Both the position numbers and the translations under genes were made by a program. Of a DNA stretch of 43,515 nt, positions 1 to 8,881 are shown one piece after another. Origin of the DNA: Pseudomonadales bacterium. GTDB lineage: Bacteria; Pseudomonadota; Gammaproteobacteria; Pseudomonadales; Azotimanducaceae. Position 1 is the stretch's first letter. Each line of letters starts with the position of its first letter. The notes under the pieces were generated by a model. It was not told the DNA's origin and did no database searches. It worked only from the letters and a program-made list of their open reading frames with translations. The stretch covers positions 1 to 43,515 of the forward strand of contig JAJDVW010000009.1 in assembly GCA_022825925.1 (NCBI GenBank), read 5' to 3'.

Positions 1-2220
1 CTCGACGATCATCTCCGTGAAGCTGCCCTGTTCGGACTCGACGCGGATCGACCCGCCGTGCTCGCGGACCACGTCGTTGGAGAGCGACAGGCCGAGTCCC
101 GTGCCCTGGTCCGTGGGCTTGGTCGTGAAGAAGGGGTTGAAGATCTTGTCGGCGACCTCCTTCGGCATGCCCGTGCCGTTGTCGCGCACGCGGATCTCCA
201 CCCGGTCTTCGTGCCTTCGGCTGACGATGTTGAGCGTCGGCTCGAAGGACCGCCCCTCGGCCTCCTCCGCGAGCCGCCGCTCGTGCGTCGCGTAGCAGGC
301 GTTGCCCACGAGGTTCAGGATGACGCGGCCGAGATCCTGGGACGCCACCTCCAGGGTGCCCATCCCCGGGTCGAGGTCCTGCTTGATGTCCATCCGGAAG
401 TCCGAGTCGTTGGCCCGCGCGCTGTGGAAGGCCAGGCGCGCGTGGTCGTCGATGAGTTCGTTGATGTCCGTGGGCTGCCGCTGGGTGTCCGTGCGCTGCA
501 TGCGCAGCATGTCGCGCACGATCCGGTCCGCGCGGTCCCCGTGGCCGCGGATGAGCTTCAGGTTCTCCGTCAGGTCCTCCCCCAGCTCGCCGACCAGGTC
601 GCGCTGATCCTCCGTGAGCGCGTTCTCCGCCTCCTGCAGGGTCTCGATCAGTTCTTCGAGGAGTTCCTCCGACGCCTCCGAGAAGTTCTTGACGAAGTTC
701 AGCGGGTTCTTGATCTCGTGCGCCACGCCGGCGGTCAGCTCGCCGAGCGCCGCGAGCTTCTCGCGCATGACGATCTGGTCCTGGGCCCGGTTCAGTTCCT
801 CCAGCGTCTGCTCGAGCGTGTCGTTCTTTTCGCGCAGCTCCTCGGCAAGGCGCTCGACGAGGTTGAGCCGCTGCACCTCCAGCGCGTGACGGCGGAACAC
901 CTCGAGCGCCGCCGCCATGTCGGCGACCTCGTCGCGTCCGCCGATGTCGACCGTGGCCTCGAGGTCCCCCCCGGCCATCGCGCGCATGCGATCCGAGAGA
1001 CGCCCCAGCCGGCGCAGCAGCACGCGTCCCACGAACAGCCAGGCGATCAGGATCGCGCCCACGATGCTGATGCCGTTGAGCGCGAGGAGCAGGTTCTGGC
1101 CGGTGAGGATGGCGTCCGCCGAGGCCTGCGTGGCCGCGCTCGCGCTCTCGCGCGCCTCGCTCACGAGACCCTCCACCTCCAGCGCCAGGTCATTGGCGAG
1201 GGCGCGGTTCTCCGCCAGCAGGCGTTCCTGCCGCTCTACGCCCTCCAGTTCCGCCGCGCGCAGGTCGAACCCGCCGCCGTCGCCGGTCCCGAGCTCCGTC
1301 AGGCGGGCCACCATCGGCGCGAGCTGCTCCCGGACCGCGAGGTCTCCGAGCGCCGAGAGGTGACGCTCCATGCTCCCCGCGCTCGCCTGGAAACGGTCCC
1401 GCATGGCCTCGAGCAGCGCCCGGTCCGGCAGGTTGAAGATGTCCGTCAGTATCTGCGCGGCCACGTTCGACTCCGTACGCAGCCCCGCCAGGCGCCGGTA
1501 CAGGCCGAACTCCTGCTCGACGAACCGGGCCTCCCGCGGCCGCGCCGGCGCGCCGAGCGTCCGGTAACCCGTCACCGCGTAGAACAGTTGATCGTCGATG
1601 ACGGGCACCAGGACGGCCGTCAGCCGCGCCCGGAGGTCGTTGAGTTCCCGCCTCACCCGCGCGCCGCGGTCGGCAAGATCGAAGCCCCGGGCGACCGAAC
1701 CCTCGAGCGCCTCCACATTGGCGATCAGCGCGTCCGCCCGCCCGCGCACGCCGCCGTGCTGTTCGCCCTGGTCCATCAACTCGGACAGCCGCCACTGGAA
1801 CACGACCTCTTCCCGGTCGAGTTCGGCCGTCACCACACCAAACTCCTCGCGGTTCGCCGCCGCCGTCAGCCGCGGCGCCGCCGCCACGAGCGCCGCGCCC
1901 TGCCGGGCCACGCCGAACGCCGCCGCCATGCCGGGAACGCTGTGCTGGTTCACGCGGTCCTGGGCGTCGCCGAGACGGTTGAACGACCACCAGGCCACCA
2001 GGCTCGCAATCAGCGTGAACGACACGGCGACGCCGATGCCGGCGTAGAGCTGTACCGAGATCCGGTAGCGGCTCGCCGCGAGCCGCCGCAGGCGTTCGCG
2101 CAGACCCCGGGCAGGCGCCGGTTCCGGCCCAGGCGAATCGTCGGACCCCGGCGCCTCGGTCGTCGCCACGGGCTCCGTGGCGAGCTCCGCCGACGACGAT
2201 CGTTCGCTCGTGTCCGTCAC
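1..2220 (-). CDS. Membrane sensor histidine kinase (C-terminus cut by window edge)
   Basis: Autophosphorylating membrane kinase of a two-component-type pathway; 740 codons are present and the frame is still open at base 1. I read an N-terminal cytoplasmic tail, TM1 at about residues 58-79, a long periplasmic helical region, TM2 at about 375-398, a HAMP domain, a coiled coil, HisKA with the phospho-acceptor motif GVAHEIKNPLN (His501), and HATPase_c with N-box NLVGNA, DNGTGM, FFTTK and GTGLGLS. The start is GTG at 2220, overlapping the TGA of the upstream binding-protein gene (GTGA), which implies translational coupling. It is the last visible gene of the operon with a periplasmic binding protein, an anti-sigma-type kinase and a REC-PP2C phosphatase. 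Inference: the binding protein presents a ligand to this sensor. The family is certain; the signal is unknown. Confidence 0.9.
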   Translation of the reverse strand, partial: MTDTSERSSSAELATEPVATTEAPGSDDSPGPEPAPARGLRERLRRLAASRYRISVQLYAGIGVAVSFTLIASLVAWWSFNRLGDAQDRVNQHSVPGMAAAFGVARQGAALVAAAPRLTAAANREEFGVVTAELDREEVVFQWRLSELMDQGEQHGGVRGRADALIANVEALEGSVARGFDLADRGARVRRELNDLRARLTAVLVPVIDDQLFYAVTGYRTLGAPARPREARFVEQEFGLYRRLAGLRTESNVAAQILTDIFNLPDRALLEAMRDRFQASAGSMERHLSALGDLAVREQLAPMVARLTELGTGDGGGFDLRAAELEGVERQERLLAENRALANDLALEVEGLVSEARESASAATQASADAILTGQNLLLALNGISIVGAILIAWLFVGRVLLRRLGRLSDRMRAMAGGDLEATVDIGGRDEVADMAAALEVFRRHALEVQRLNLVERLAEELREKNDTLEQTLEELNRAQDQIVMREKLAALGELTAGVAHEIKNPLNFVKNFSEASEELLEELIETLQEAENALTEDQRDLVGELGEDLTENLKLIRGHGDRADRIVRDMLRMQRTDTQRQPTDINELIDDHARLAFHSARANDSDFRMDIKQDLDPGMGTLEVASQDLGRVILNLVGNACYATHERRLAEEAEGRSFEPTLNIVSRRHEDRVEIRVRDNGTGMPKEVADKIFNPFFTTKPTDQGTGLGLSLSNDVVREHGGSIRVESEQGSFTEMIVE

Positions 2221-3428
2221 CGCCCCACGTCCGTACGGACGGCGCGACCTTCGGGCCGCCGCCAGCGGATGCGCTCCGCCAGGCTCGCAACGGCCCGGTA
2301 CCGCCCGTCCGATCCGATCATGGTGAGGTACACGGCGCTTGAACCGCCGTTGTCCGTCTCGCTGTAGCGCAGTTCGAAGCCGTCGAGATCGACCCGGGCC
2401 GCGTCGCGCAGGACCCCCAGGAAACACGCCCGGTCCACCTCGCGTCCACAGCCCTCGAGGGCGACCAGCGCGAGACGACCCGCCAGGTATCCTTCCAGCG
2501 AGACGAAGCCGGGAGCCGTGTCCGGGGCCACCGCCTTGAGCGCGCGCGCATAGGACTGCACGACGGGAGGGCGGGGACCGGTGGGGAACGGGACCACCTG
2601 CGTGACGTAGACGCCGGGGCCGTACTCGCCGAGTTCCCGGGCCAGCGCGTTGCTGCCGACGAACGAAATAGTGACGAACACGGGATCGAAGCCGGTGTGC
2701 CTGGCCCAGGCGATGAGGGCGGCGACGGGCTCGTAGGCGCCCACCACGATGACGGCCTCCGGGTCGCCCGCGCGCAGGTCCAGCAGTCCGGTCTTCACCG
2801 CCGTGGTGTTGCGCGGATAGACCCCGGTCGCGACCGGCTCCATGCCCCGGGTCTCGAGCGCCTCGATGACCCCCGCGTAACCCGCCCGACCGAACGAGTC
2901 GTCCTGGTACATGACGGCGATCCGGCCGATGCCCCGGTCCGCGATCAGCCGCGCCACCATGGCCTCCGTCTCCTGGCCGTAGGACGCCCGCAGGTTGATG
3001 ACGTTCCCCCAGCTCGGATCGCGCAGAAACGCGGCCCCCGTGAACGGTGCGACGTAGGGAACGCCGGCCTCGGCGGCGATCGGCACGGCGACCACCGAGG
3101 TCGGCGTGCCCACCGCGCCGATCAGGGCGAACACCCCCTCTTCGATCAGGCGCCGGGTGTTGGCGATAGCGCCCTCCGGTTCGTACGCGTCGTCGAGGGA
3201 GGACAGCTCCAGGCGACGGCCATGCACGCCGCCCCGCGCGTTGGCTTCCCCGAAAGCCGCTTCGATGCCGAGCCGCATGTCGGTGCCGAGTTCCTGCGCC
3301 GGTCCGCTGAAGGCCGCGGACTGGCCGAACAGGATGCGCTCGTCGGTGACGCCCGGCTCCGCCAGCGCTCCCCCCCACACGACGACGGACAGACCCAGCG
3401 CGCAGAGCCGCCGGACCCGCGCGGTCAT
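2217..3428 (-). CDS. Periplasmic branched-chain amino acid-type substrate-binding protein
   Basis: 403 aa, type I periplasmic binding protein (Peripla_BP_6, LivJ-like). It starts with a signal peptide (charged MTARVRRL, hydrophobic core, cleavage near ALA-EP) and continues with the typical ILFGQSAAFSGPAQELG opening and a TRRLIEEGVFALIGAVGTPTS segment. No LivHMGF permease or ATPase genes are present. Instead it lies inside a signalling operon: its ATG overlaps the stop of the anti-sigma-type gene (ATGA) and its TGA overlaps the GTG of the histidine kinase. That context suggests a sensory rather than a transport role, delivering ligand status to the kinase's periplasmic domain (inference). The ligand cannot be told from sequence. 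Confidence 0.9.
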   Translation of the reverse strand: MTARVRRLCALGLSVVVWGGALAEPGVTDERILFGQSAAFSGPAQELGTDMRLGIEAAFGEANARGGVHGRRLELSSLDDAYEPEGAIANTRRLIEEGVFALIGAVGTPTSVVAVPIAAEAGVPYVAPFTGAAFLRDPSWGNVINLRASYGQETEAMVARLIADRGIGRIAVMYQDDSFGRAGYAGVIEALETRGMEPVATGVYPRNTTAVKTGLLDLRAGDPEAVIVVGAYEPVAALIAWARHTGFDPVFVTISFVGSNALARELGEYGPGVYVTQVVPFPTGPRPPVVQSYARALKAVAPDTAPGFVSLEGYLAGRLALVALEGCGREVDRACFLGVLRDAARVDLDGFELRYSETDNGGSSAVYLTMIGSDGRYRAVASLAERIRWRRPEGRAVRTDVGR

Positions 3429-3847
3429 CCGGGTCTCCGCTTGATCGCGGTCAGGCGGTTGCGACCGTCCTCCCGGCGGTAGCTCAACTCGTCCATGATG
3501 GTCCGCACCAGATAGACGCCGAGTCCGCCGATGGGCCGATCCTCGAGCGACGCCTCGAGGTCCGGCGCCGGCGCCTCCTCCAGCGGATCGAAAGGCCGGC
3601 CGCCGTCCACGATCTCCAGGGTGAGCGACCGGTCGTCCGACCTGATCGAAATCGAGAACTCGTGTTCGCCGCCGTCCTCGTAGGCGTAGTTGACGACGTT
3701 GATCCCGAGTTCCTCGACGACCAGGCCGACCTGGAACACGATGTCCGCCGGCCAGGACTGCGCGTTGCAGAAGGCTTCGATCTCGTCCTGTGCCCGTCGC
3801 AGGTCTTCCACGTTCGTGGCGACCTGCACGGACAGGTTGGCGCTCAC
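3425..3847 (-). CDS. RsbW-like anti-sigma factor / serine kinase (HATPase_c_2)
   Basis: 140 aa, single GHKL ATPase domain of the RsbW/SpoIIAB kind. It shows the N-box (ELGINVVNYAYEDGG), a DGGRPFDPL motif and a GGLGVYLVRTIMDEL glycine box. These proteins bind a sigma factor or phosphorylate a STAS anti-anti-sigma factor in partner-switching cascades. Here it follows the REC-PP2C phosphatase by one base and overlaps the next gene by four, so the pair should be made together. No STAS or sigma gene is visible in the window, so its partners must be encoded elsewhere or the target is not a sigma factor. Confidence 0.88.
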   Translation of the reverse strand: MSANLSVQVATNVEDLRRAQDEIEAFCNAQSWPADIVFQVGLVVEELGINVVNYAYEDGGEHEFSISIRSDDRSLTLEIVDGGRPFDPLEEAPAPDLEASLEDRPIGGLGVYLVRTIMDELSYRREDGRNRLTAIKRRPG

Positions 3848-3848
3848 G

Positions 3849-5009
3849 TCAGGCCTCCCGCACCACGATCAGGCAGGTGATGTCGTCCGACTGCGGCGTG
3901 CTGCCGGCGAACTCGTGGACGGCGTCGAAGATCGCCTCGCTGGCCGCTCGGGCGCTGTCCGGCTGGCGTTCCCCGAACACCGCCTGCAGCCGCTCGACGC
4001 CGAACTCCTCGTCGTTGGCGTTCATCGCCTCGGTGACGCCGTCGGTGTACAGGACGGCGATGTCGCCCGGCTCCAGCGTCGTAGCGCTCTGGCGGTAGGG
4101 GAACCCCGACATTACCCCGAGGGCCATCCCCCCGGTGGTCGGCAGCAGGGCCGAAGACCCTCCTGGATGCACGATCAGCGGCGGGTTGTGACCGCCGTTG
4201 GCGTACTGCAGCGTGCCGCTCTGGGGATCGAGGACGGCATAGAACAGCGTGACGAACATCGCCGCCTCGTTGTCCGCCTCGAGCAGGCCGTTGACCTCTT
4301 CGAGGACGTCCCCCGGAGCGGGCATCCCGATCGCCGAGCCCTTCATCAGGGTACGGCTCGACATCATGAAGAGCGCCGCCGGCACGCCCTTGCCGGAGAC
4401 GTCGGCGATCGTCAGGCCGATCCGTCCGCCCTCGAGGTTGATGATGTCGAAGAAGTCTCCCCCCACCTCCCGCGCCGCCTCCATCTGGCCGAACACCTGG
4501 TAGCCGGGCGTCTTGGGGAAGACCGTGGGCAGGATCGACTGCTGCATCCGGCTCGCGACGTCGAGTTCGTTCTGGAGCGCCACGAGCCGATCACGGGTCT
4601 CGAGCGCTTCCCGCAGCAACTGCAGGTGGCTCAGGGTCTTGTCGATCGTGACCTTGAGGTCGTTGAAGTCGATGGGCTTGGTGACGAAGTCGAAGGCGCC
4701 CCGGTTCATGGCCGTGCGGATGTTCTGCATGTCGCCGTACGCGGAGACGATGACGGCGCGGATGTTCGGGTCGACCTTCGGAATCTGGTCGAGCAGCGTC
4801 AACCCGTCCATGCCCGGCATGTTGATGTCGGACAGGACCATCTCGATGCCGCGGTCTTCATGCAGCCGCTCGAGGGCCTCGAAACCGTCGCGCGCGAAGG
4901 AGAACTCGTAGCGGCCGTCCCGCACCTCGCGGCGCATGCGTTGCCGCATCAGCCGTTCGAGGTCCGGTTCGTCATCGACGACCAGTATCTTGCGTGTCCT
5001 GTCGCCCAT
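3849..5009 (-). CDS. Response regulator with PP2C/SpoIIE phosphatase output (RsbU-like)
   Basis: 386 aa. Residues about 6-125 are a receiver domain with acidic pocket VVDDE, phospho-acceptor Asp61 in LSDINMPG and Lys111 in FVTKPI. A coiled linker (about 125-160) leads to a SpoIIE-type PP2C domain with metal-binding motifs EVGGDFFD (Asp185), IADVSGKG (Asp203) and LYTDGVTEAMN. Known members dephosphorylate a STAS protein in a partner switch and are switched by phosphorylation of the receiver. I chose ATG 5009 because the receiver fold begins just after it; an upstream in-frame ATG at 5078 would add 23 residues of unrelated sequence. It is first in the operon, divergent from the ATP-grasp gene across 175 bases. 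Confidence 0.92.
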   Translation of the reverse strand: MGDRTRKILVVDDEPDLERLMRQRMRREVRDGRYEFSFARDGFEALERLHEDRGIEMVLSDINMPGMDGLTLLDQIPKVDPNIRAVIVSAYGDMQNIRTAMNRGAFDFVTKPIDFNDLKVTIDKTLSHLQLLREALETRDRLVALQNELDVASRMQQSILPTVFPKTPGYQVFGQMEAAREVGGDFFDIINLEGGRIGLTIADVSGKGVPAALFMMSSRTLMKGSAIGMPAPGDVLEEVNGLLEADNEAAMFVTLFYAVLDPQSGTLQYANGGHNPPLIVHPGGSSALLPTTGGMALGVMSGFPYRQSATTLEPGDIAVLYTDGVTEAMNANDEEFGVERLQAVFGERQPDSARAASEAIFDAVHEFAGSTPQSDDITCLIVVREA

Positions 5010-5143
5010 CGCCCCGCTCCACGGGGACGCCGTGGTTCGGTCGGCAGCATGGCCGCGCCACCGGGGGGTGTCAAGCACGGAGCGCGCTCCAGGCGCCAGG
5101 GCCGCGCTCGCGGATGGAACCCCGGAACGGCCCGTCCCGTTCC

Positions 5144-5149
5144 TATAAT
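5144..5149 (+). promoter_or_regulatory. Candidate -10 box (TATAAT) for the ATP-grasp operon
   Basis: A perfect TATAAT stands 35 bases before the TTG start at 5185, in otherwise GC-rich intergenic DNA between divergent genes. I see no convincing -35 hexamer. Assignment is by match and position only. Confidence 0.4.
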
Positions 5150-5184
5150 CCGACCGTCAGGAGCGCCGCTACGGAGCTTGCGTT

Positions 5185-6591
5185 TTGGACCTCGACGCGT
5201 ACGAGCCCGACCCCGCGATCCCAGACGAGGCGTGCACCGCGGCGGGCGAACTTCGCCCGCACTGGCGGCGCTTACGCGACGCGTTGCGGGAGCGGGACGC
5301 GTCGCGGGAGCGGGACGCCGCCGCGCTCGCGCCGGCCGAGCGCTCTTCCAGGGCGGCGGGGGACCTGGGCGGGGCACCCCCGGACGGCATCCCGCTGCTC
5401 CTGCCGGAGCGTGCGTGGCGGCTTCTCGAAGCCGGGCTCGAACAGCGCGTCAGGGCGTTGAACCACCTTGTCGCCGACCTCTACGGCGATGCGGCGATCG
5501 TGCGGGACGGCATCGTTCCGGCCGCCGTCGTGCGTGGCAGTCCCCAGTTCCGCGTCGAGATGCGCGGCGCCGTCCGGCCCGATGGCGTGCCCGCGGCGGT
5601 GTGCCGCATCGACGTCGCGCGCACGCCGGGGGGGTTCGAGGTCGTGCGCGACAACGTGCGCTGCCCGGCGGGGGGCGACCGCATGGTCGCGAACGACCGC
5701 GTCCTCAAGGACCGCCTCCGTTCGGCCTACGTCGCCTGCGCCGTGCGGGACGCACCGGTCTACGCGTCGGCGCTGCTCGAGACCCTGCGCGAACTCGCGC
5801 CCGGGGGCGCCGGTCCCCGCGTCGTCCTGCTCACGCCGGGGCGTTACGGCACGGGCTTCGCGGAGCACGCCCGCCTGGCCGAGGCGGCCGGGATGGAACT
5901 CGTCACGGGAGCGGATCTCCTGGTGGACGACGGGCAAGTACACCTGCGCCACGCGGGCGGACGCCGGCGCGTCCATGTCCTGTACCGGCAGGTCGATGAC
6001 GACTTCCTCGACCCCCTCGCGTTTCGGCCCGACTCCGTCCTTGGCGTGCCCGGCCTCCTGCACGCATGCCGACGCGGCAGCGTCGCGGTGCTGAACGCAC
6101 CCGGCACGGGCGTCGCCGACGACCCTGCCGTGTTCGCCTTCGTCGAGGACGCGATCCGCTATTACCTCGCGGAGGAGCCGACGCTCCCCGGCGTCGAGAC
6201 CTGGGCATGCAGCCGGCCGGACCACCTGGAACACACCCTCGAGCACCTCGACCAAGTGGTCATCGAACAGCGGGGCAACAACGAGGTGCTGTTCGGCCCG
6301 GCGCTTTCCGCCGCCGAGCGCGCCGCCTGCGCCGCACGCCTGCGGGCTGCCCCGGACGGTTTCGTCGCCCGGCGGGTTCCCGAGGTGACCACCGCTCCGT
6401 GCTTCCTCGACGGTCGGCTTCGCCCGGGCGCCGTCACGTTGGCCTGTTTCGTCCTGCAGGGGCGCCGCACGCGCGTCGTGCCGGGAGCGCTGTGCCACCC
6501 CGTGTCCCACGGTGGGACCGGCGGGGGCGGCGGCTTCCAGGAACCCCGCCGCAAGGATGTCTGGGTGGTCCCCGACATCGCATCCGGATAG
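5185..6591 (+). CDS. Circularly permuted type 2 ATP-grasp protein
   Basis: 468 aa, in the DUF404/DUF407 circularly permuted ATP-grasp family, whose members are predicted carboxylate-amine/thiol ligases making small peptides. Recognisable parts are the Leu-rich helix LEQRVRALNHLVADLYGD, the RIDVARTPGG-EVVRDNVRCP-G block, the LTPGRYGTGFAEHARLAEA stretch and the glycine-rich end GGTGGGGG ahead of KDVWVV, equivalent to the SGG-SKDTWV end of relatives. The start is TTG 5185 with GGAGC a few bases upstream. It is followed by a transglutaminase gene, as is usual, but the alpha-E (DUF403) gene that normally lies between them is absent here. Substrate unknown. Confidence 0.85.
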   Translation: MDLDAYEPDPAIPDEACTAAGELRPHWRRLRDALRERDASRERDAAALAPAERSSRAAGDLGGAPPDGIPLLLPERAWRLLEAGLEQRVRALNHLVADLYGDAAIVRDGIVPAAVVRGSPQFRVEMRGAVRPDGVPAAVCRIDVARTPGGFEVVRDNVRCPAGGDRMVANDRVLKDRLRSAYVACAVRDAPVYASALLETLRELAPGGAGPRVVLLTPGRYGTGFAEHARLAEAAGMELVTGADLLVDDGQVHLRHAGGRRRVHVLYRQVDDDFLDPLAFRPDSVLGVPGLLHACRRGSVAVLNAPGTGVADDPAVFAFVEDAIRYYLAEEPTLPGVETWACSRPDHLEHTLEHLDQVVIEQRGNNEVLFGPALSAAERAACAARLRAAPDGFVARRVPEVTTAPCFLDGRLRPGAVTLACFVLQGRRTRVVPGALCHPVSHGGTGGGGGFQEPRRKDVWVVPDIASG

Positions 6592-6678
6592 CCCGACGTG
6601 GTCCCTCCTGGCTCGCATGCAACCACCGCCGCCGGTCGCTATGCTCCCGTGAGGTCCGGTCTCCCCGAGGCAACGGCC

Positions 6679-7548
6679 GTGAGTCTTCGTTACCTGATCG
6701 AGCACGTGTCCCGCTACCGCTACGCTTCCCTTGCCAGCGCGTGCGCGATGTCGCTGCGGCTGCGCCCGCTGGAGGACTGCCGCCAGCGGGTGCTCGCCTT
6801 CGCCATCGAGACCGAACCGCCGAGCAGCCTCGAGTGCACGCGGGACGGGTTCGGCAACGCGCACCACCTGCTCGCGCTGCACCGCGAACACGATGCGCTG
6901 ACGATCACGGCCCGCTCGACGGTCGAGCTGCAGCCCGCGAACCCACGCCCGACGGGGCTCGCCCCCGACACCTGGGACACGGTGCGTAGCTGGACCGATC
7001 GTTTCGACCTCTGGGAGTTCACGCACCCCAGCGCCCTGGCCCGGCCGACGGCCGCGCTCGACGCCTTCGTCGGCGAGCTGGCGCTGGCGCCGCTGGGGGA
7101 CCCGCTCAGTTCCGTCACGGCGCTGTCGGACACGCTGCACGCCGCCTTCACGTACGCGCCGGGCGCGACGACCGCCGAGTCGCCGATCGAGCACATCCTG
7201 GCCTCGCGCCGCGGGGTCTGCCAGGACTACGCGCACGTCATGATCGCGATCGCGCGTTCCTGGGCCATCCCCGCGCGCTACGTGTCCGGCTACCTGCACG
7301 TTACCGGCGACGATCATGCACACGTGCCCGGCAACGCCATGCACGCGTGGGTGGAGTGTCTCCTGCCCGGGCTCGGCTGGGTGGGTTTCGACCCGACCAA
7401 CCTCGGTCTCCCGGACCGGCACATCCGGGTCGCGGTGGGACGCGACTACCGCGACGTCTCCCCGACCCGCGGGGTACGGCAGGGCGGCGACGAGGAGGAA
7501 CTCTCCGTGCACGTCAGCGTGAGATCCGACGGCGTCCCCGCAGGGTAG
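6679..7548 (+). CDS. Transglutaminase-like cysteine protease family protein
   Basis: 289 aa. An N-terminal beta region (SLRYLIEHVSRYRY, SLRLRPLEDCRQ) is the DUF2126-associated transglutaminase_N domain. The core carries the papain-like triad: Cys in SRRGVCQDYAHV, His in GNAMHAWVECLLPGLGW and Asp in GFDPTN. Proteins of this kind travel with permuted ATP-grasp enzymes and are thought to cleave the peptides those make. I chose GTG 6679 because CGAGG precedes it and the conserved domain begins at once; an upstream in-frame ATG at 6598 would add 27 residues of no visible homology. It lies 87 bases after the ATP-grasp gene, likely one transcript. Confidence 0.88.
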   Translation: MSLRYLIEHVSRYRYASLASACAMSLRLRPLEDCRQRVLAFAIETEPPSSLECTRDGFGNAHHLLALHREHDALTITARSTVELQPANPRPTGLAPDTWDTVRSWTDRFDLWEFTHPSALARPTAALDAFVGELALAPLGDPLSSVTALSDTLHAAFTYAPGATTAESPIEHILASRRGVCQDYAHVMIAIARSWAIPARYVSGYLHVTGDDHAHVPGNAMHAWVECLLPGLGWVGFDPTNLGLPDRHIRVAVGRDYRDVSPTRGVRQGGDEEELSVHVSVRSDGVPAG

Positions 7549-7554
7549 CGGCCC

Positions 7555-8874
7555 ATGCACGCCACCGTTCAAGCCGCGCCCGAAGGCTACCCCCCGCCCA
7601 GAACGGGCCTCGCCTGGGCCCTCTACGACTGGGCGAACTCGGCCTTCACGACCCTCGTGGTCACGTTCGTGTACGCGGCCTATTTCACGGCGGCGATCGC
7701 CCCGGACGAGGTGACGGGGACGGGACAGTGGTCCCGGGCCGTCGCGGTCTCCGGGATCGCCATCGCGCTCCTGTCGCCGCTGCTCGGCGCGATGGCCGAC
7801 CGCGGCGGTCACCGGCGACACTACCTGGCGGCGGCCACGTGGATCTGCTGCGCGGCCACAGCGGCGCTGACGTTCGTGCGTCCCGGCATGGAGCATGCCG
7901 TGCTCCTGGCCCTGGTGCTCTTCGTCTTCGCGAACGTCGCCTTCGAGCTTGGCGGCGTGTTCTACAACGCGTTCCTGCCGGAGATCGCACCGAAGGAGCG
8001 GATGGGCCGCATGTCCGGGTGGGCCTGGGGCCTGGGCTACGCCGGCGGCCTGGCCTGCCTCGCCATCGCCCTGCTGGTGCTGGTACGGGACGACCCGCTG
8101 TTCGGAATCTCCACGGAAGCGGGCTTCAACTACCGGGCGACCAACCTGCTCGTCGCCGCCTGGTTCCTGGTGTTCAGCCTGCCGCTGCTCCTGATGGCGC
8201 CGCGCCAGTCGCACCGCGCAACCGCGGCCGGAGGGCCGGCGGGGGCTTATCGGGCGCTGTTGGCGACCTTGCGCAGGCTCCGCGGCTACCGGGAGATCGT
8301 GCGGCTGCTGGTCGCGCGCCTCGTCTACAACGACGGCCTGGTGACGGTATTCGCCTTCGGTGGGATCTATGCGGCCGGCACGTTCGGGCTCAGCCTGTCG
8401 GAGGTGATCGTCTTCGGCATCGCCATCAACGTCGCGGCCGGTCTCGGCGCCGCCCTCTTCGGCTTCGTGGACGACCGCATCGGCGCCCGCACGACGATCC
8501 TGGTCAGCCTCGTCGCGCTGACGGGGGCCACCCTGCTCGCGGCCTTCGCGCCCAGCGTCACGTGGCTGTGGGTCTCCGCCGTGGCCCTCGGCATCTTCGT
8601 CGGTCCGAACCAGGCCGCCAGCCGGAGCCTGCTGGCCCGCTTCGTCCCCGAACGGCAGAGCACCGAGTTCTTCGGCTTCTTCGCCTTCTCCGGCAAGATC
8701 ACCGCGTTCCTCGGACCGCTGCTATTCGGCCTCATGACCGAGGCGTTCGACAGTCAGCGGGCCGGGGTGGCGACCGTCGTGCCGTTCTTCGTCGTCGGCG
8801 GGCTGTTGCTACTTGCCGTGGATGAGAAGCGTGGGATCGCGGCGGCGCGGGACGCGGCGGGGACGTCCGACTGA
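7555..8874 (+). CDS. MFS permease, UMF1 (Atg22-like) family
   Basis: 439 aa polytopic membrane protein with about 12 predicted membrane segments. The signature GLAWALYDWANSAFTTLVVTFVYAAYF at its start marks the UMF1/Atg22-like branch of the major facilitator superfamily; a central QAASRSLLARFVPE loop and the FFGFFAFSGKITAFLGP segment also fit. Members are thought to export small solutes or amino acids. It starts 6 bases after the transglutaminase stop, so it may export or take up the product of the ATP-grasp/protease pair (inference). It ends 7 bases from a convergent PIN toxin gene. Confidence 0.9.
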   Translation: MHATVQAAPEGYPPPRTGLAWALYDWANSAFTTLVVTFVYAAYFTAAIAPDEVTGTGQWSRAVAVSGIAIALLSPLLGAMADRGGHRRHYLAAATWICCAATAALTFVRPGMEHAVLLALVLFVFANVAFELGGVFYNAFLPEIAPKERMGRMSGWAWGLGYAGGLACLAIALLVLVRDDPLFGISTEAGFNYRATNLLVAAWFLVFSLPLLLMAPRQSHRATAAGGPAGAYRALLATLRRLRGYREIVRLLVARLVYNDGLVTVFAFGGIYAAGTFGLSLSEVIVFGIAINVAAGLGAALFGFVDDRIGARTTILVSLVALTGATLLAAFAPSVTWLWVSAVALGIFVGPNQAASRSLLARFVPERQSTEFFGFFAFSGKITAFLGPLLFGLMTEAFDSQRAGVATVVPFFVVGGLLLLAVDEKRGIAAARDAAGTSD

Positions 8875-8881
8875 ACGCGGG

